A DNA stretch of 64,000 nt from Streptomyces diastaticus subsp. diastaticus. Its GTDB lineage: Bacteria > Actinomycetota > Actinomycetes > Streptomycetales > Streptomycetaceae. The translations under genes and the position numbers were made by a program. The notes beneath the pieces are model-generated. The model saw nothing but the letters and a program-made list of their open reading frames with translations. It did no database searches and was not told the origin of the DNA. Of the stretch, positions 1-8,289 are shown piece by piece; within the stretch, counting starts at the first letter, position 1, and the number at the start of each line of letters is the position of its first letter. Where the stretch lies: contig NZ_BLLN01000003.1 in the NCBI RefSeq assembly GCF_011170125.1, forward strand, positions 1-64,000, given 5' to 3'.

Positions 1-490
1 GCCGTCGACCCCGCCCGGCGACTCAGCCGTCCCCGGACCCCGCCCCGGCAGGAGTCCCGGCGCAGACGCCGCCCCGTACGGACCACCAGCGGCTGCCCCG
101 ACGCGGGGTGCCGACGCGGGGCCCCGTCGGCACCCCGAGGCGGCACGGCATAGGCGGCGACCACCGGTTCGGGCCGGGCCAGGGCGGTGCCCAAGGCCGC
201 TCCGCCACCGCCTCCCGCGCCCCCGTCGCGCAGCCGTACCAGGCAGCGGCCGGCGTCCGGTGCCGCGCTCACCATGCTCGATGACGGCAGTCGCCGGAAC
301 GCCTCCGGGGTCCACTCGTCCCTCCGGACCGCTCGCCCGGCCCTCGTAGCCCGGCAAGGCGCCGCTCGCAGCTCTCGGCCGGGGCGGCGGCCCCGTCCGG
401 TCGGCGAGAGCCGCGAGCAGTTCCAGCACCTGAGGGACCTTGGCCGGCGGCCGCTCCTCCTCGGCCTGCTCGACGGCGTCGGTGGCGAGG

Positions 491-532
491 CGAGGGCGAG
501 GGCGAGGGCGAGGGCGAGGGCGAGGGCGAGGG
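491..532. repeat. Hexanucleotide tandem repeat, seven copies of CGAGGG
   Basis: Seven perfect copies of CGAGGG lie back to back. Read on the minus strand in the frame of the adjacent coding-like piece they give an alternating Ala-Leu run. The tract lies inside the suspected decayed coding region. Confidence 0.9.
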
Positions 533-650
533 CCTGTCCCGTCTCCCCGGCGTCCGCGTGCACCCGGGCCGGTCACCAGCTTCAGCCGGGACCGTCGTCA
601 CGTCACCCGTGTCGCCCGCGTCGCCCGTCGCGCTCGCCCGTTGCCCGGCC

Positions 651-706
651 CGTCGCCCGTCGCCCGTCGCCCGTCGCCCGTCGCCCGTCGTCCGTCACCC
701 GTCTCC
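651..706. repeat. Heptanucleotide tandem repeat, eight copies of CGTCGCC
   Basis: Five perfect and three degenerate copies of CGTCGCC occur in a row, with looser copies to the left back to about 601. The 7-bp unit changes reading frame each copy, so it is either non-coding or a cause of the frame changes around it. Confidence 0.9.
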
Positions 707-1090
707 GGGCCAGCCGCGGCCCCGTCCTGGAGCCGCTTCGCCTCGTCGTGGTCGCCGCAGGCCCGCCGGCGTCCGCCAGATGGTGGCTCCGCACGACGAC
801 GCCGTGCTGGTCCCCGCAGCCGGTGCCGGCGGCCTCGACCGAGGAGGCGAACAGGGCACACGCGCCGGCCGCGTGGCCCGGCCGGGCCTCCGGCGCCGGC
901 GCGTCGATGCGCCCCGCCTGCACCAGCGGGCGGACCACGGTCCCGCCCGGCGCCGTGCCGCTCACCGGCGGCACCCCTGCCCGCGTCGTCCCCGCCCACC
1001 ACAGAACCCCTCCGCGCGGTCGGCTCCCCGAGCCCCACCCAGGTCTCCGCCTCCGCGCACGGAGTGAGTGGCCGCGAGGCCGCCCCGGCG

Positions 1091-2665
1091 TCAGGGCTCG
1101 CACACCGCCTCCCGTGCCGGCGTCTCCTCCGGCCTGGTGAAGAACGCCGTGACCCGGCCCGCACAGGCCCCGCCCGTCACGGTGGCGTGCTCGCCGTCGG
1201 CCACCACAAGCAGGGAGCCTCCGGTGCGGGCCCGCATCGCCCGCGCCCACGGCAGCGGTGTCACCACCTCGTCCCGGTGGGCCACCAGCAGCAGAGGGCC
1301 GCCGGCGCGGCCGGGCTCGACCGGTGGCCGGTCCGGCGCGGGCAGGCCCGCGCAGGTGCTGGTGCCCGGCACCTGACCACTGCCGGGGAACATCGGACGG
1401 GACCCTCCCAGCACCGGGTAGGTGGTCCGCCGTTCACCGTAGGCCGCCCACTGCTCCGCGAACGACCCCGCATGGGTCACCTGCGAGCAGAGCAGCGCGG
1501 TCCCGGCGAACGGCGCCACCAGCGGCGGCGCCGCGACCCGCGCCTTCCCGTCCCCGCCCCCGTCCGGCGCCCGTCCCCGGGCCAGCGCCGCCAGCGCGGC
1601 CGCCGCCCCCGCCCGGTCGGCCGGCTCGGCGTCCAGATACTGCTCGGTCTCCGCCGACCCGTACGTTCCCGAGGGCGTCCGCAGCGGACGCTCCGTCAGC
1701 CGGTCGCGCAGGGCGAGCAGCCTGGTGCGTACCGCCTCGGCGTCCGTGCCGAGCCGGTAGCGGGCGGAGCGGTCCGCGAGCCACGCCGCGAACCGTTCGA
1801 ACCGCTGCTCCCGCGCCCGCGTCACCCCGTCCAGCAGTCCCCGCAGATCCGGGTCGGGCGCCACCACCGACTCCAGCAGCATCCGGCCGGACCGGCCCGG
1901 GAACAGCGTGCGGTACGTGACGCCGAGGCTCGTCCCCCACGACACCCCGTAGTAGTGCAGCCGGGGCGCGCCCAGCGCCGCACGCAGCGCCTCCAGGTCG
2001 CGGGCGGCGTCGGCGGTGGTCAGGGAGGCGACCCAGGCCGGGTCGGCCTCCGCGCACGCGGCGTGGGCGCGCGCCAGCCGATCCCAGTGGGCGCGGGCGG
2101 ACCGGCGCGAGGGGGCGGCGGACGGCGGACCGGCGTCCAGGGACTCGGCGGCCGGACAGACCGCGGGACGCGAGCGGCCGGTGCCGCGCACGTCCAGGCC
2201 CACCAGGTCGTACCGGTCCAGCAGCCCACGGGCGCCGCCGCCCGCCACGCCCACCGGCATCAGCCGCCCGGAGACCCCGGGACCGCCCGGGTTGAGCGCC
2301 AGCGGTTCGGCCCGGCCGCCGCCGGTGGACGGCAGCACCGCCACCGCGAGCCCGAACCGCCGTCCCTCCGGCGCCGACCAGTCCACCGGCACTGTCAGCG
2401 TGCCGCACCGCAGCCGCCCCGCGTGCCGGGCGTACGCCGGACGGTGCTCCGCCGCGCCCCACACCTGCGCCTCGGCCTCGCTCGGCTCGGGGCAGGTGCC
2501 CCACACCAACGCGCCGGCCCGTTCCCCGGCACCGGTCCCCACCGCCACCGGCTGCCCGCCGCCGCCCGCGCACCCGCCCGCCAGCACCCCGCCGAGCAGC
2601 ACCGCGGCCAGGCCCCGCACCGCCCGGGACCGTCCGCCGCCCACCACACCTCCAGCCGTCGACAC
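1091..2665 (-). CDS. Secreted alpha/beta-hydrolase of the TAP (tripeptidyl aminopeptidase-like) family
   Basis: This 524-aa protein is probably an exported peptidase or hydrolase. The N-terminus (RAVRGLAAVLLGGVLAGGC) is a signal sequence ending in a cysteine that could be lipidated, although the lipobox (AGGC) is not ideal. The nucleophile elbow is GVSWGTSLG near residue 220. The C-terminal TAP-like domain supplies the acid in HRDEVVTP and the histidine in GEHATVTGG, so the Ser-Asp-His triad looks intact. Oxyanion-type residues sit in LNPGGPGVSG. The GTG at 2665 was chosen because it precedes the signal sequence directly. There is no convincing ribosome binding site, and GTGs a few codons downstream are alternatives. 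It is transcribed away from the XRE pair. Substrate is unknown; family members remove tripeptides or act as esterases. Confidence 0.85.
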   Translation of the reverse strand: MSTAGGVVGGGRSRAVRGLAAVLLGGVLAGGCAGGGGQPVAVGTGAGERAGALVWGTCPEPSEAEAQVWGAAEHRPAYARHAGRLRCGTLTVPVDWSAPEGRRFGLAVAVLPSTGGGRAEPLALNPGGPGVSGRLMPVGVAGGGARGLLDRYDLVGLDVRGTGRSRPAVCPAAESLDAGPPSAAPSRRSARAHWDRLARAHAACAEADPAWVASLTTADAARDLEALRAALGAPRLHYYGVSWGTSLGVTYRTLFPGRSGRMLLESVVAPDPDLRGLLDGVTRAREQRFERFAAWLADRSARYRLGTDAEAVRTRLLALRDRLTERPLRTPSGTYGSAETEQYLDAEPADRAGAAAALAALARGRAPDGGGDGKARVAAPPLVAPFAGTALLCSQVTHAGSFAEQWAAYGERRTTYPVLGGSRPMFPGSGQVPGTSTCAGLPAPDRPPVEPGRAGGPLLLVAHRDEVVTPLPWARAMRARTGGSLLVVADGEHATVTGGACAGRVTAFFTRPEETPAREAVCEP

Positions 2666-3160
2666 CCGGACCGCCCCGACGATAGGCAACGCACCCCGAC
2701 CGGCCCCGCGACGCGCCCCACGGCAGGGCCGACCGGGTGCCGCCCGGCCGGGCCACGCAGGGGCGGTGGACAGCACAGTGAGGGAGCGGCTGACAGTTCG
2801 TACGATGTCCGGGGCGGTCCGGGGCCGACGGCCACGCGGCATCCGGAGGCTCACCGGTACGGGGCGGGGTGCGCGGAGAGGCGTGCAGCGCCTTCCCGGC
2901 CGGACCCCCGTGCCGGCCCGGAAGGCGCTGGTGACGCCGTCCTCGCGGCCGCCCGGACCGCCGGTCCGGAGGGACCGGGGAGCGCGGGGTGGCGCTGAGT
3001 GACGGGCCCCAGCTTGGCGAGGGGCGGCCGATCGCCGCCACCTGGCCGGGCGACTTGGCGGTATTCTGGGTCGTCCCAGGCTCTGACCAGGGAGTTTTCC
3101 CGCCCAGGAGAGCATGCTGGGGGCCACCGGAGCCGGGGCGAGTGGGGGAGGACACACAGC
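2666..3160. other. Intergenic region between divergent genes
   Basis: This 495-bp gap separates the minus-strand hydrolase from the plus-strand XRE gene and should hold both promoters. A possible -10 TATCGT for the hydrolase lies at about 2684-2679 on the minus strand. A possible TATTCT for the XRE gene lies near 3061-3066. Neither has a clear -35. No convincing gene is present. Confidence 0.4.
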
Positions 3161-4165
3161 ATGGCGCCGTGGAAGACGCTTCCGGAACACCTCGATCCAC
3201 AGGCCAGGCGGCTGGTGGACAGGCTGAGGAGGCTCAAGGACGCCACCGGGCTCAGTTTCACGGCCCTGGCCACGAGGACGAGTTACAGCCGTTCCTCGTG
3301 GGAGCGGTACCTGAACGGCCGTAAGCTCCCGCCGTCCGACGCCGTCGCCGAACTCGCCGCCCTCGCGGGCGCCGACCCGGACCGCATGCTCGCCCTGCAC
3401 ACCCTCGCCGCCCAGACCTGGACGGCACCTCCGCCGAGGGCGACCGCTCCGGCCAAGGCCGCTGGGCCGGCGGAGGCGGGCACCGTTGCGGCCGGTCGGG
3501 CCGACGTGCCCGCGGAGCCGGTCCCGGGGAAGCGCGCGCCGGCAGGGTCCGCGTCCGCGTCCGTAACCGCATCCGGGAACGTTGCCGGCCCCGAGGTGGC
3601 TCCCGAGGCCGAAGCCGCCGGGCCCGGCGAGCCGGGCGCCCCGGGCGTACCGGAGGAGCCCGCCGGCCAGGGGCGCGGCGACACCGTGGTCATCGGCGGC
3701 TCAGCCGCTCCCGCGAAGTCCGCCCCGCGACGGCCCGCCCGCCGCGGCCTGCTGGTCGCCGGCACCGCCCTGGTCGTCGTGGCCGGCGCGCTGGCCGTCG
3801 TCTTCGGCCTCGTCCTGCCCGGGACGGGCGCCGCCGAGGCCGACGAGGAGCAGCACCGCCGGGTGGCCGCCGAGGAGTTCACCTTCGAGCCGGGCCGCAC
3901 CCACCCGTGCGACATCCACCGCTTCGAGGGCCGCCTGTACGCGGGGCACAGCGACACCACCGAGGCCCTGCTCCAGCAGATCTCCACCACCTGGGACGTG
4001 GTCGAGGCGCAGTGCCTGCTGGAACACCGCGGGTACCGCATCGGCAGCGTCGACGGGGCCTACGGGGCGGCCACCGAACGGGCCGTCAAACGCCTTCAGG
4101 ACAAGGAAGGGCTGGTCGTCGACGGGATCATGGGCCCGCACACCTGGGAGGTGCTGCGACGGTGA
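3161..4165 (+). CDS. XRE-type helix-turn-helix protein with transmembrane segment and peptidoglycan-binding domain
   Basis: This 334-aa protein has three parts. Residues 5-70 are a helix-turn-helix domain in which TGLSFTALATRTSYSRSSW and the following RYLNGRKLPP are typical of streptomycete XRE proteins. A Pro/Ala-rich linker follows. One transmembrane helix (LLVAGTALVVVAGALAVVFG) sits near residue 200. The C-terminal 60 residues (SVDGAYGAATERAVKRLQ, then VDGIMGPHTW) are a peptidoglycan_binding_1 domain. The layout suggests a cytoplasmic DNA- or protein-binding head and an extracellular wall sensor. ATG 3161 follows GGGGGAGG with good spacing, whereas the longer open frame upstream lacks one. 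Its stop overlaps the next start (GTGA), so the two genes are translationally coupled. Confidence 0.88.
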   Translation: MAPWKTLPEHLDPQARRLVDRLRRLKDATGLSFTALATRTSYSRSSWERYLNGRKLPPSDAVAELAALAGADPDRMLALHTLAAQTWTAPPPRATAPAKAAGPAEAGTVAAGRADVPAEPVPGKRAPAGSASASVTASGNVAGPEVAPEAEAAGPGEPGAPGVPEEPAGQGRGDTVVIGGSAAPAKSAPRRPARRGLLVAGTALVVVAGALAVVFGLVLPGTGAAEADEEQHRRVAAEEFTFEPGRTHPCDIHRFEGRLYAGHSDTTEALLQQISTTWDVVEAQCLLEHRGYRIGSVDGAYGAATERAVKRLQDKEGLVVDGIMGPHTWEVLRR

Positions 4166-5076
4166 CCGGCGAGCCGTCCCTGGAATGCGCCCACCTCGCC
4201 CGCGAGCTGGCCGCCCTGCGCGCCGCCACCGGACTGAGTCTGGCCGGGCTCGCCGCCCGCACCACCGCCAGCAAGTCGTCCTGGCAGCGCTATCTCGGCG
4301 GCGTCCTCATCCCGCCGCCGGAACTGGTCGGCGAACTCTGTGCCCTCGCCGGTGAACCGCCCGCGCGACTGCTGGCCCTGCGGGAACTGGCCGAGCTGTC
4401 CCGACGCCACCCCCGCCCGGCCCCGGAACCACCCGCCCCGACCCGAGCCGCCACCCCGGCCGCCCCCGAGATCCCCGGGCCGAGGCGACAAGCGGCGCCC
4501 GGCACGGGAAACGACGCATCCGCAGAGGCCGCCTCCGACACCGCGCTCCCGGCCGACGGCGCCTTATCCGCCCCACCGGGCTCCGGCCGCCCCGCGCGCG
4601 TCCCGTTCCATCGCCGCCGGGGGACCGTCCTCACCGGCGCCGGGGCACTGGCGACCGCCGCCATGGTGGCCGGGGCCCTGCTGCTCGGCGGCGCCCGCGA
4701 GGAGCCGGCCGACGAGGGGCTCTGGCCGGGCTGCGTGGGCGAACAGTGCCGGGGCAAGTCCTCGCAGGCGCAGGGGTGCGGTATCCCCGGCAGCGGTCTG
4801 CGGACCGTCGCGGAGCAGGGGTTCGGCGGACGGACGGCGGTCGAGATCCGCTACAGCCCCTCCTGCCGGGCCAGTTGGGTACGCGTCCGGTTCGGCTCGG
4901 TCGGGGACCGCGTCGAGATCACCGGTCCGGGCCGGGAGAGCCAGTCCGCCGAGGTCGCCGACAAGTACGACGCGCTCGACTACCTCTCCACCCCGATGCT
5001 CGCGGGCGGACCCGAGGGCATGACGGCCTGCCTCGTCCGCGCGGACGGCGAGGAGCGGCACTGCTTCCGGTCGTGA
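4162..5076 (+). CDS. XRE-type helix-turn-helix protein with transmembrane segment and DUF2690 domain
   Basis: This 304-aa paralogue of the preceding gene keeps the same head (TGLSLAGLAARTTASKSSW, then RYLGG) and a single transmembrane helix (AGALATAAMVAGALLLGGA near residue 170). The peptidoglycan-binding tail is replaced by a cysteine-containing DUF2690 domain beginning WPGCVGEQCRGKSSQAQGCG and ending in CFRS. The start is GTG 4162, overlapping the upstream stop by four bases. Tandem duplication followed by exchange of the extracytoplasmic domain explains the pair. I infer that both report a wall or surface state to a shared cytoplasmic target, but no target is visible. Confidence 0.87.
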   Translation: MTGEPSLECAHLARELAALRAATGLSLAGLAARTTASKSSWQRYLGGVLIPPPELVGELCALAGEPPARLLALRELAELSRRHPRPAPEPPAPTRAATPAAPEIPGPRRQAAPGTGNDASAEAASDTALPADGALSAPPGSGRPARVPFHRRRGTVLTGAGALATAAMVAGALLLGGAREEPADEGLWPGCVGEQCRGKSSQAQGCGIPGSGLRTVAEQGFGGRTAVEIRYSPSCRASWVRVRFGSVGDRVEITGPGRESQSAEVADKYDALDYLSTPMLAGGPEGMTACLVRADGEERHCFRS

Positions 5077-5118
5077 GGTGTCCGGACCGAGGGTGCTCGC
5101 CGTCGCCCTCGCGCAGCG

Positions 5119-5151
5119 GGACCCGGGCGCGTGGTCCACGCGCCCGGGTCC
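5119..5151. terminator. Bidirectional hairpin terminator between convergent genes
   Basis: Perfect 16-base arms (GGACCCGGGCGCGTGG and its complement) are separated by one base, so the effective loop is 3-5 nt. It lies between the plus-strand DUF2690 gene and the minus-strand small gene. There is no U-tract, as is common in Streptomyces. Confidence 0.75.
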
Positions 5152-5174
5152 GGGGTGAGGAGAGGGGGAGGGTG

Positions 5175-5534
5175 TCAGTTGTCCGAGTAGCTGAAGTCTC
5201 CGACGGTCCACGCGCTGACGTCCTCGATCGCCACGCGGTACATGCCGCCGGTCTCGGGGATGCCCACCGTGCCCTGGAGGATGCGCGCCACGTGGAAGTG
5301 CAGGTGCCGGGGAGGACCGTCCTCCCGCGAATCGTCGGTGAAGACGGAGGAGAACGCGCCCAACTGGACCGAGTCCGCCAGAACCTCCGAGACCCGTTCG
5401 CGCCACACGGCCTCGGGAGCCAGCCGCCCGGTGATGACGGCGCCACCGGTGACCACGGTCAGAGACATCTGGTTGCTGCGCCCGGACTCCACCAGCGCGG
5501 CGATGTCAACGAGCAGTGCGTCAGTCTTCGACAT
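5175..5534 (-). CDS. Small conserved protein, GvpU-like
   Basis: This 119-aa soluble protein starts MSKTDALLVDIAALVESG and continues MSLTVVTGGAVITGRLAPE. Its order of N-terminal helix followed by a beta-sheet with a central glycine-rich strand resembles gas-vesicle accessory GvpU proteins. No gas-vesicle genes are nearby, so the name is only a structural suggestion. The HLHFHVARI segment and the end of the protein match no motif I know. ATG 5534 lacks a Shine-Dalgarno, but a TAGACT box lies 8 nt upstream, so it may be leaderless. The frame has normal codon bias and sits between two well-supported genes. Confidence 0.7.
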   Translation of the reverse strand: MSKTDALLVDIAALVESGRSNQMSLTVVTGGAVITGRLAPEAVWRERVSEVLADSVQLGAFSSVFTDDSREDGPPRHLHFHVARILQGTVGIPETGGMYRVAIEDVSAWTVGDFSYSDN

Positions 5535-5542
5535 GGAACCCG

Positions 5543-5548
5543 AGTCTA
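5543..5548 (-). promoter_or_regulatory. -10 box TAGACT, probable leaderless promoter
   Basis: On the minus strand TAGACT ends 8 nt before the ATG at 5534, placing the predicted +1 at or next to the start codon. No ribosome binding site is present. No clear -35 is visible. Confidence 0.5.
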
Positions 5549-5598
5549 ATGCCCGCCGAGCCGCCCTGAGCAGCGGCGCTCGGCGGGGAGCGGCCCGG

Positions 5599-6435
5599 TC
5601 AGCGGCCGCGCCGCCCGGCGGTGATCCGCTGCCGCGAAGCCTCGTAGAGCACGGCCGTCGCCGCGTTGGCCGCGTTGAGCGAACTCGCCGCCCCCGCCAT
5701 CGGGATGCTCACCGTGGCGTCGCACAGCTCGCGCCAGGTGCTGGAGAGCCCGGACGTCTCGTTGCCCACCAGCAGCAGCACCGGCTGGGTGAAGTCGAAC
5801 GCGTGGACGTCCGCGTCGCCCTTCTCGTCGGTCCCCACCAGGACGAGCGGACACCCGGCGGCGCGCCGCCGCTCCACCCACGCCATCACCTCGGCCGGCG
5901 AGGGCACCCGCACGGTCGGCAGGGAGAACAGCGAGCCGGTCGTCGCCCGTACGCTCTTGGGGTCGTACACGTCGGCGGCGTGCCCGGAGACGATCACGCC
6001 GTGCGCGCCGAACGCGTCCGCCGACCGGATGACACTGCCGATGTTGCCCGGGCCGGCCGGCCGGTCGAAGAGGACCCCCAGGAAGTCCGGCCCGGTCCCG
6101 ATCCGCTCCAGGTCGTCGGCGGGCAGCTCGACCACGGCGACCACCTCCGGCGCACCCTCGGCCTTCTCCCCGAGGTCGGCCAGCAGCTCCGGCGCGAGAG
6201 CGACCCGCTCGGCCGGGACCGTTTGCAGCAGCTCCCGCGCCCAGCCGGACAGCTTCCGGCTGTCGTCGTACAACAACGTGGTGACAGGCCAGCCGTACTC
6301 CACGGCCAAGGAGATCGGCCGTACCCCCTGCACCAGGAACCGCCCCAGTTGATTGCGCTTCTTCCGGTTCCCCAGCAGCGCCTCCCACTGCTGGAACCGG
6401 GCATTGCGAGACGTGACCCGCTGCGCCCCAGCCAT
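5599..6435 (-). CDS. TrmH/SpoU-family RNA 2'-O-methyltransferase
   Basis: This 278-aa SPOUT-class enzyme is predicted to transfer methyl from S-adenosylmethionine to a ribose 2'-OH in rRNA or tRNA. The N-terminal substrate-binding part (residues 1-110) contains RNARFQQWEALLGNRKKRN. The catalytic part carries the three SpoU motifs: RPAGPGNIGSVIRSADAFGA, LLLVGNETSGLSS and SIPMAGAASSLNAANAATAV, all intact. ATG 6435 follows GGGAG with suitable spacing, and longer upstream versions are low-complexity. It sits beside a tRNA-Arg gene on the same strand, but there is no evidence that this tRNA is its substrate. rRNA is the more usual target. Confidence 0.9.
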   Translation of the reverse strand: MAGAQRVTSRNARFQQWEALLGNRKKRNQLGRFLVQGVRPISLAVEYGWPVTTLLYDDSRKLSGWARELLQTVPAERVALAPELLADLGEKAEGAPEVVAVVELPADDLERIGTGPDFLGVLFDRPAGPGNIGSVIRSADAFGAHGVIVSGHAADVYDPKSVRATTGSLFSLPTVRVPSPAEVMAWVERRRAAGCPLVLVGTDEKGDADVHAFDFTQPVLLLVGNETSGLSSTWRELCDATVSIPMAGAASSLNAANAATAVLYEASRQRITAGRRGR

Positions 6436-6612
6436 CCGTACTCCCACTCCCACCCGACCACGACGACCGGGCGACACCACGCCGCCCCGCGAGGTCCGCA
6501 CCGACGAGGCTGAAACCCTACCCGGGGCAGGACGGCACGGAGCGGGCGGTGAGGCGGGGGAGGGCATCGGCGCAGGGCGGCGACGGCCGTGGAACACCGC
6601 ACGATGTTCCGC

Positions 6613-6688
6613 TGGCGCCCCCGGCAGGACTCGAACCTGCGGCCAAGCGCTTAGAAGGCGCCTGCTCTATCCACTGAGCTACGGGGGC
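6613..6688 (-). tRNA. tRNA-Arg (anticodon TCT)
   Basis: The minus strand folds as a full cloverleaf. Acceptor GCCCCCG pairs perfectly with CGGGGGC. The D-stem is GCTC/GAGC. The anticodon stem GGCGC/GCGCT carries loop CTTCTAA (anticodon TCT, reading AGA). The T-arm is GCAGG-TTCGAGT-CCTGC. The discriminator is G and CCA is encoded. AGA is a rare codon in this genome. No integrase or duplicated tRNA 3' end is present, so no element appears inserted here. Confidence 0.96.
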
Positions 6689-7065
6689 CGGTGCGGTGTG
6701 CCCGGGTACCGGGTGGTCCGGGGGGTTGCGGCCGGGCACAAGGATAGGGCTCCGGTCGGCCCGGCCCGGTTGCATCACGCGCGTGGCATGATGTGGAGGT
6801 TCGGTGAAGCACAGCGATACTCGCAGGTGAGTGGCGATCTTGCAGTTCTTTTCGCGGCTCGTGCGGTGGGTGTTGTGCACTCGTTATACCTGCGTCACCT
6901 GGAAGGCTGACCTTTCCCGCCATACGGGATGAACCGCTCCCCGGTGGCCCGGAGAGCGGTCGGAAAGCGGGGGCGGACCGCGTCGATCCGGCCGGCGACC
7001 GGCCCGGTCCGGGCGGAACGCGGCCCTCCTCCGCCAGGCGCCCCGGGCTCGCGCGGCGGTGCCGC
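6689..7065. other. Low-G+C intergenic segment with a possible tiny uORF or small RNA
   Basis: This 377-bp gap lies upstream of the tRNA and downstream of capA. From about 6775 to 6945 the G+C content falls clearly below its surroundings. On the plus strand, GGAGG at 6795-6799 precedes GTG 6804, which opens an 8-codon frame ending TGA at 6830. Directly after it, GTG 6831 opens a 33-codon frame in the same phase ending at 6932 (VAILQFFSRLVRWVLCTRYT and on). Codon use there (TTG, TTT, TAT, ACT) is unlike neighbouring genes, so a small RNA or leader is as likely as a peptide. Confidence 0.3.
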
Positions 7066-8289
7066 TCAGCGCCCCATCCGCAGGCCGTCCCGGTCCGCGC
7101 CCCGGCCCAGTACCGCCTTGCGGACCGCGGCCAGCGCGGCGGCGTCCTCCGGGTCAAAGGCGGCGGCCTCGGCGGCGCGGGCGAGGTTGACCAGGCGCAG
7201 CGGGTCGTTGGCCATCCGGTGCGGGATGAACTCCGCCGAGGTCACCACCCACTCGGCGCCCGCCTTCCGGGGCGCGGTGAAGGTGAAGCGGGCGGCCGAG
7301 CCGAGCTGGCCGCGCGGGTCGGTCATCTCGCCGGCCACCTGATCGCCCATGCCGTAGACCACCCAGGTGCCGTTGACCTTCTCGTACGCCTGCGGGACGT
7401 GCGCGTGGGTGCCGAGGATCAGGTCGATGTCGCGGCGGCCGTCGCTGCGGGAGGCGGTGAGCCGCTCGGCGACGGCGCGTTGCTGCCGGTCCGGGGCCTC
7501 CTGCCACTCGGTTCCCCAGTGGACGCTGGCGACCACGACGTCGGCCCCGGCGGCGCGGGCCGCTCGCGCGTCGGCGACGACCCGGTCCGGGTCGAGTTCG
7601 TTGACGAGGAAGGACTTGCCGGGCGGGACCTCCTTGTTGGTCCAGTGGACGTAGGAGAGGTGGGCGACCCGGGCGTCCCCCGCGCGCAGCAGCAGCGGCC
7701 GGTCGCGGTCCTTCGGGGAGCGGGCCGTGCCGGTGTGCGCGACGTCGGCGCGGTCCAGGGCGTCCAGGGTCCTGCGGACACCCTCCTCGCCGTCGTCCAT
7801 GGCGTGGTTGGAGGCGGTCGAGCAGGTGTCGTAACCGGCGCCGCGGATCGCGCGGGCGATGTGCGGGGGCGTCTTGAACAGCGGGTATCCGGTGAACGGC
7901 CCGTCGTCCTCGCCGACGATGGTCTCCAGGTGGCAGATGGCCAGGTCGGTGCCGCGGGTGACGGCTCGGGCGCCCGCCAGCAGCGGGCCGAAGTCGTAGC
8001 GCCCGTCGTTCTCCGGCGCGAACGGGTCCGGCCCCGCGTCCCGGTCGGGCACGCCCGAGGCGTCGGCGGCGGCCTGCCGGATCACCGCGTCGTGGGCGAG
8101 GATGTCGCCGGTCGCGACCAGGGTGAACCGGTCCGGCCGCGTCGCCGGGGGAGCGGCGGCGCCCCTCGGCGGCAGGGGCGGCGCGGGCTCGGGGCTCGCG
8201 CACCCCGCCGCCAGGGCGCCGAGGGTGAGCGCCGAGGCGAGGGCCGCGGTGCGGTGACGGGTCAGGGCGCGGTGGCGTGGTGGGGGCAT
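7066..8289 (-). CDS. CapA-family lipoprotein (poly-gamma-glutamate capsule protein-like metallophosphatase fold)
   Basis: This 407-aa exported protein has a calcineurin-like PGA_cap domain. The N-terminus (ALASALTLGALAAGC) is a lipoprotein-type signal with cysteine near residue 30. Metal-site motifs typical of the family follow in order: ATGDILAHDAV, AICHLETIVG, TASNHAMDDGEEGVRR, VASVHWGTEW and LGTHAHVPQAYE. CapA proteins act in poly-gamma-glutamate synthesis or export in Bacillus. No capB or capC is nearby, and streptomycete members are mostly of unknown role, so a surface-bound hydrolase or phosphoesterase activity is only inferred. ATG 8289 follows GGAG. The first 19 codons of the longer open frame are rejected because they would bury the signal peptide. 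Confidence 0.88.
   Translation of the reverse strand: MPPPRHRALTRHRTAALASALTLGALAAGCASPEPAPPLPPRGAAAPPATRPDRFTLVATGDILAHDAVIRQAAADASGVPDRDAGPDPFAPENDGRYDFGPLLAGARAVTRGTDLAICHLETIVGEDDGPFTGYPLFKTPPHIARAIRGAGYDTCSTASNHAMDDGEEGVRRTLDALDRADVAHTGTARSPKDRDRPLLLRAGDARVAHLSYVHWTNKEVPPGKSFLVNELDPDRVVADARAARAAGADVVVASVHWGTEWQEAPDRQQRAVAERLTASRSDGRRDIDLILGTHAHVPQAYEKVNGTWVVYGMGDQVAGEMTDPRGQLGSAARFTFTAPRKAGAEWVVTSAEFIPHRMANDPLRLVNLARAAEAAAFDPEDAAALAAVRKAVLGRGADRDGLRMGR

Larger units (their letters stand above)
1..1080 (-). pseudogene. Probable decayed or frameshifted coding region running off the left edge
   Basis: On the minus strand this stretch shows strong streptomycete third-position G/C bias, but in pieces lying in different frames. 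One piece near 1060-1010 reads CAEAETWVGLGEPTARR. A second near 990-770 contains RPLVQAGRIDAPAPEARPGH. A third near 560-395 contains ATDAVEQAEEERPPAK followed by VPQVLELLAALADRTG. A fourth is open from about 310 to the window edge with DEWTPEAFRRLPSSSM. Hexamer (491-532) and heptamer (651-706) repeat expansions separate the pieces. No single frame links them and no family is recognisable. The simplest reading is one or two genes broken by indels and repeat growth, or sequencing indels in repeats. The last piece could be the intact start of a gene continuing left, with a possible ATG at 275. Confidence 0.35.

Noticed and set aside
651..706. CRISPR-like array
   Set aside because: Seven-base units are contiguous with no spacers; this is a simple tandem repeat.
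440..2998. 852-codon plus-strand open frame
   Set aside because: Arg/Pro-rich antisense translation of the TAP-type hydrolase and repeats; it has no domain and the wrong codon pattern.
5175..5534. Gas-vesicle gene cluster
   Set aside because: Only one GvpU-like small gene is present; no gvpA, gvpF or other gas-vesicle genes are seen.
6613..6688. tRNA-Arg as an integration (attB) site
   Set aside because: No integrase, no duplicated tRNA 3' end and no foreign gene block adjacent.
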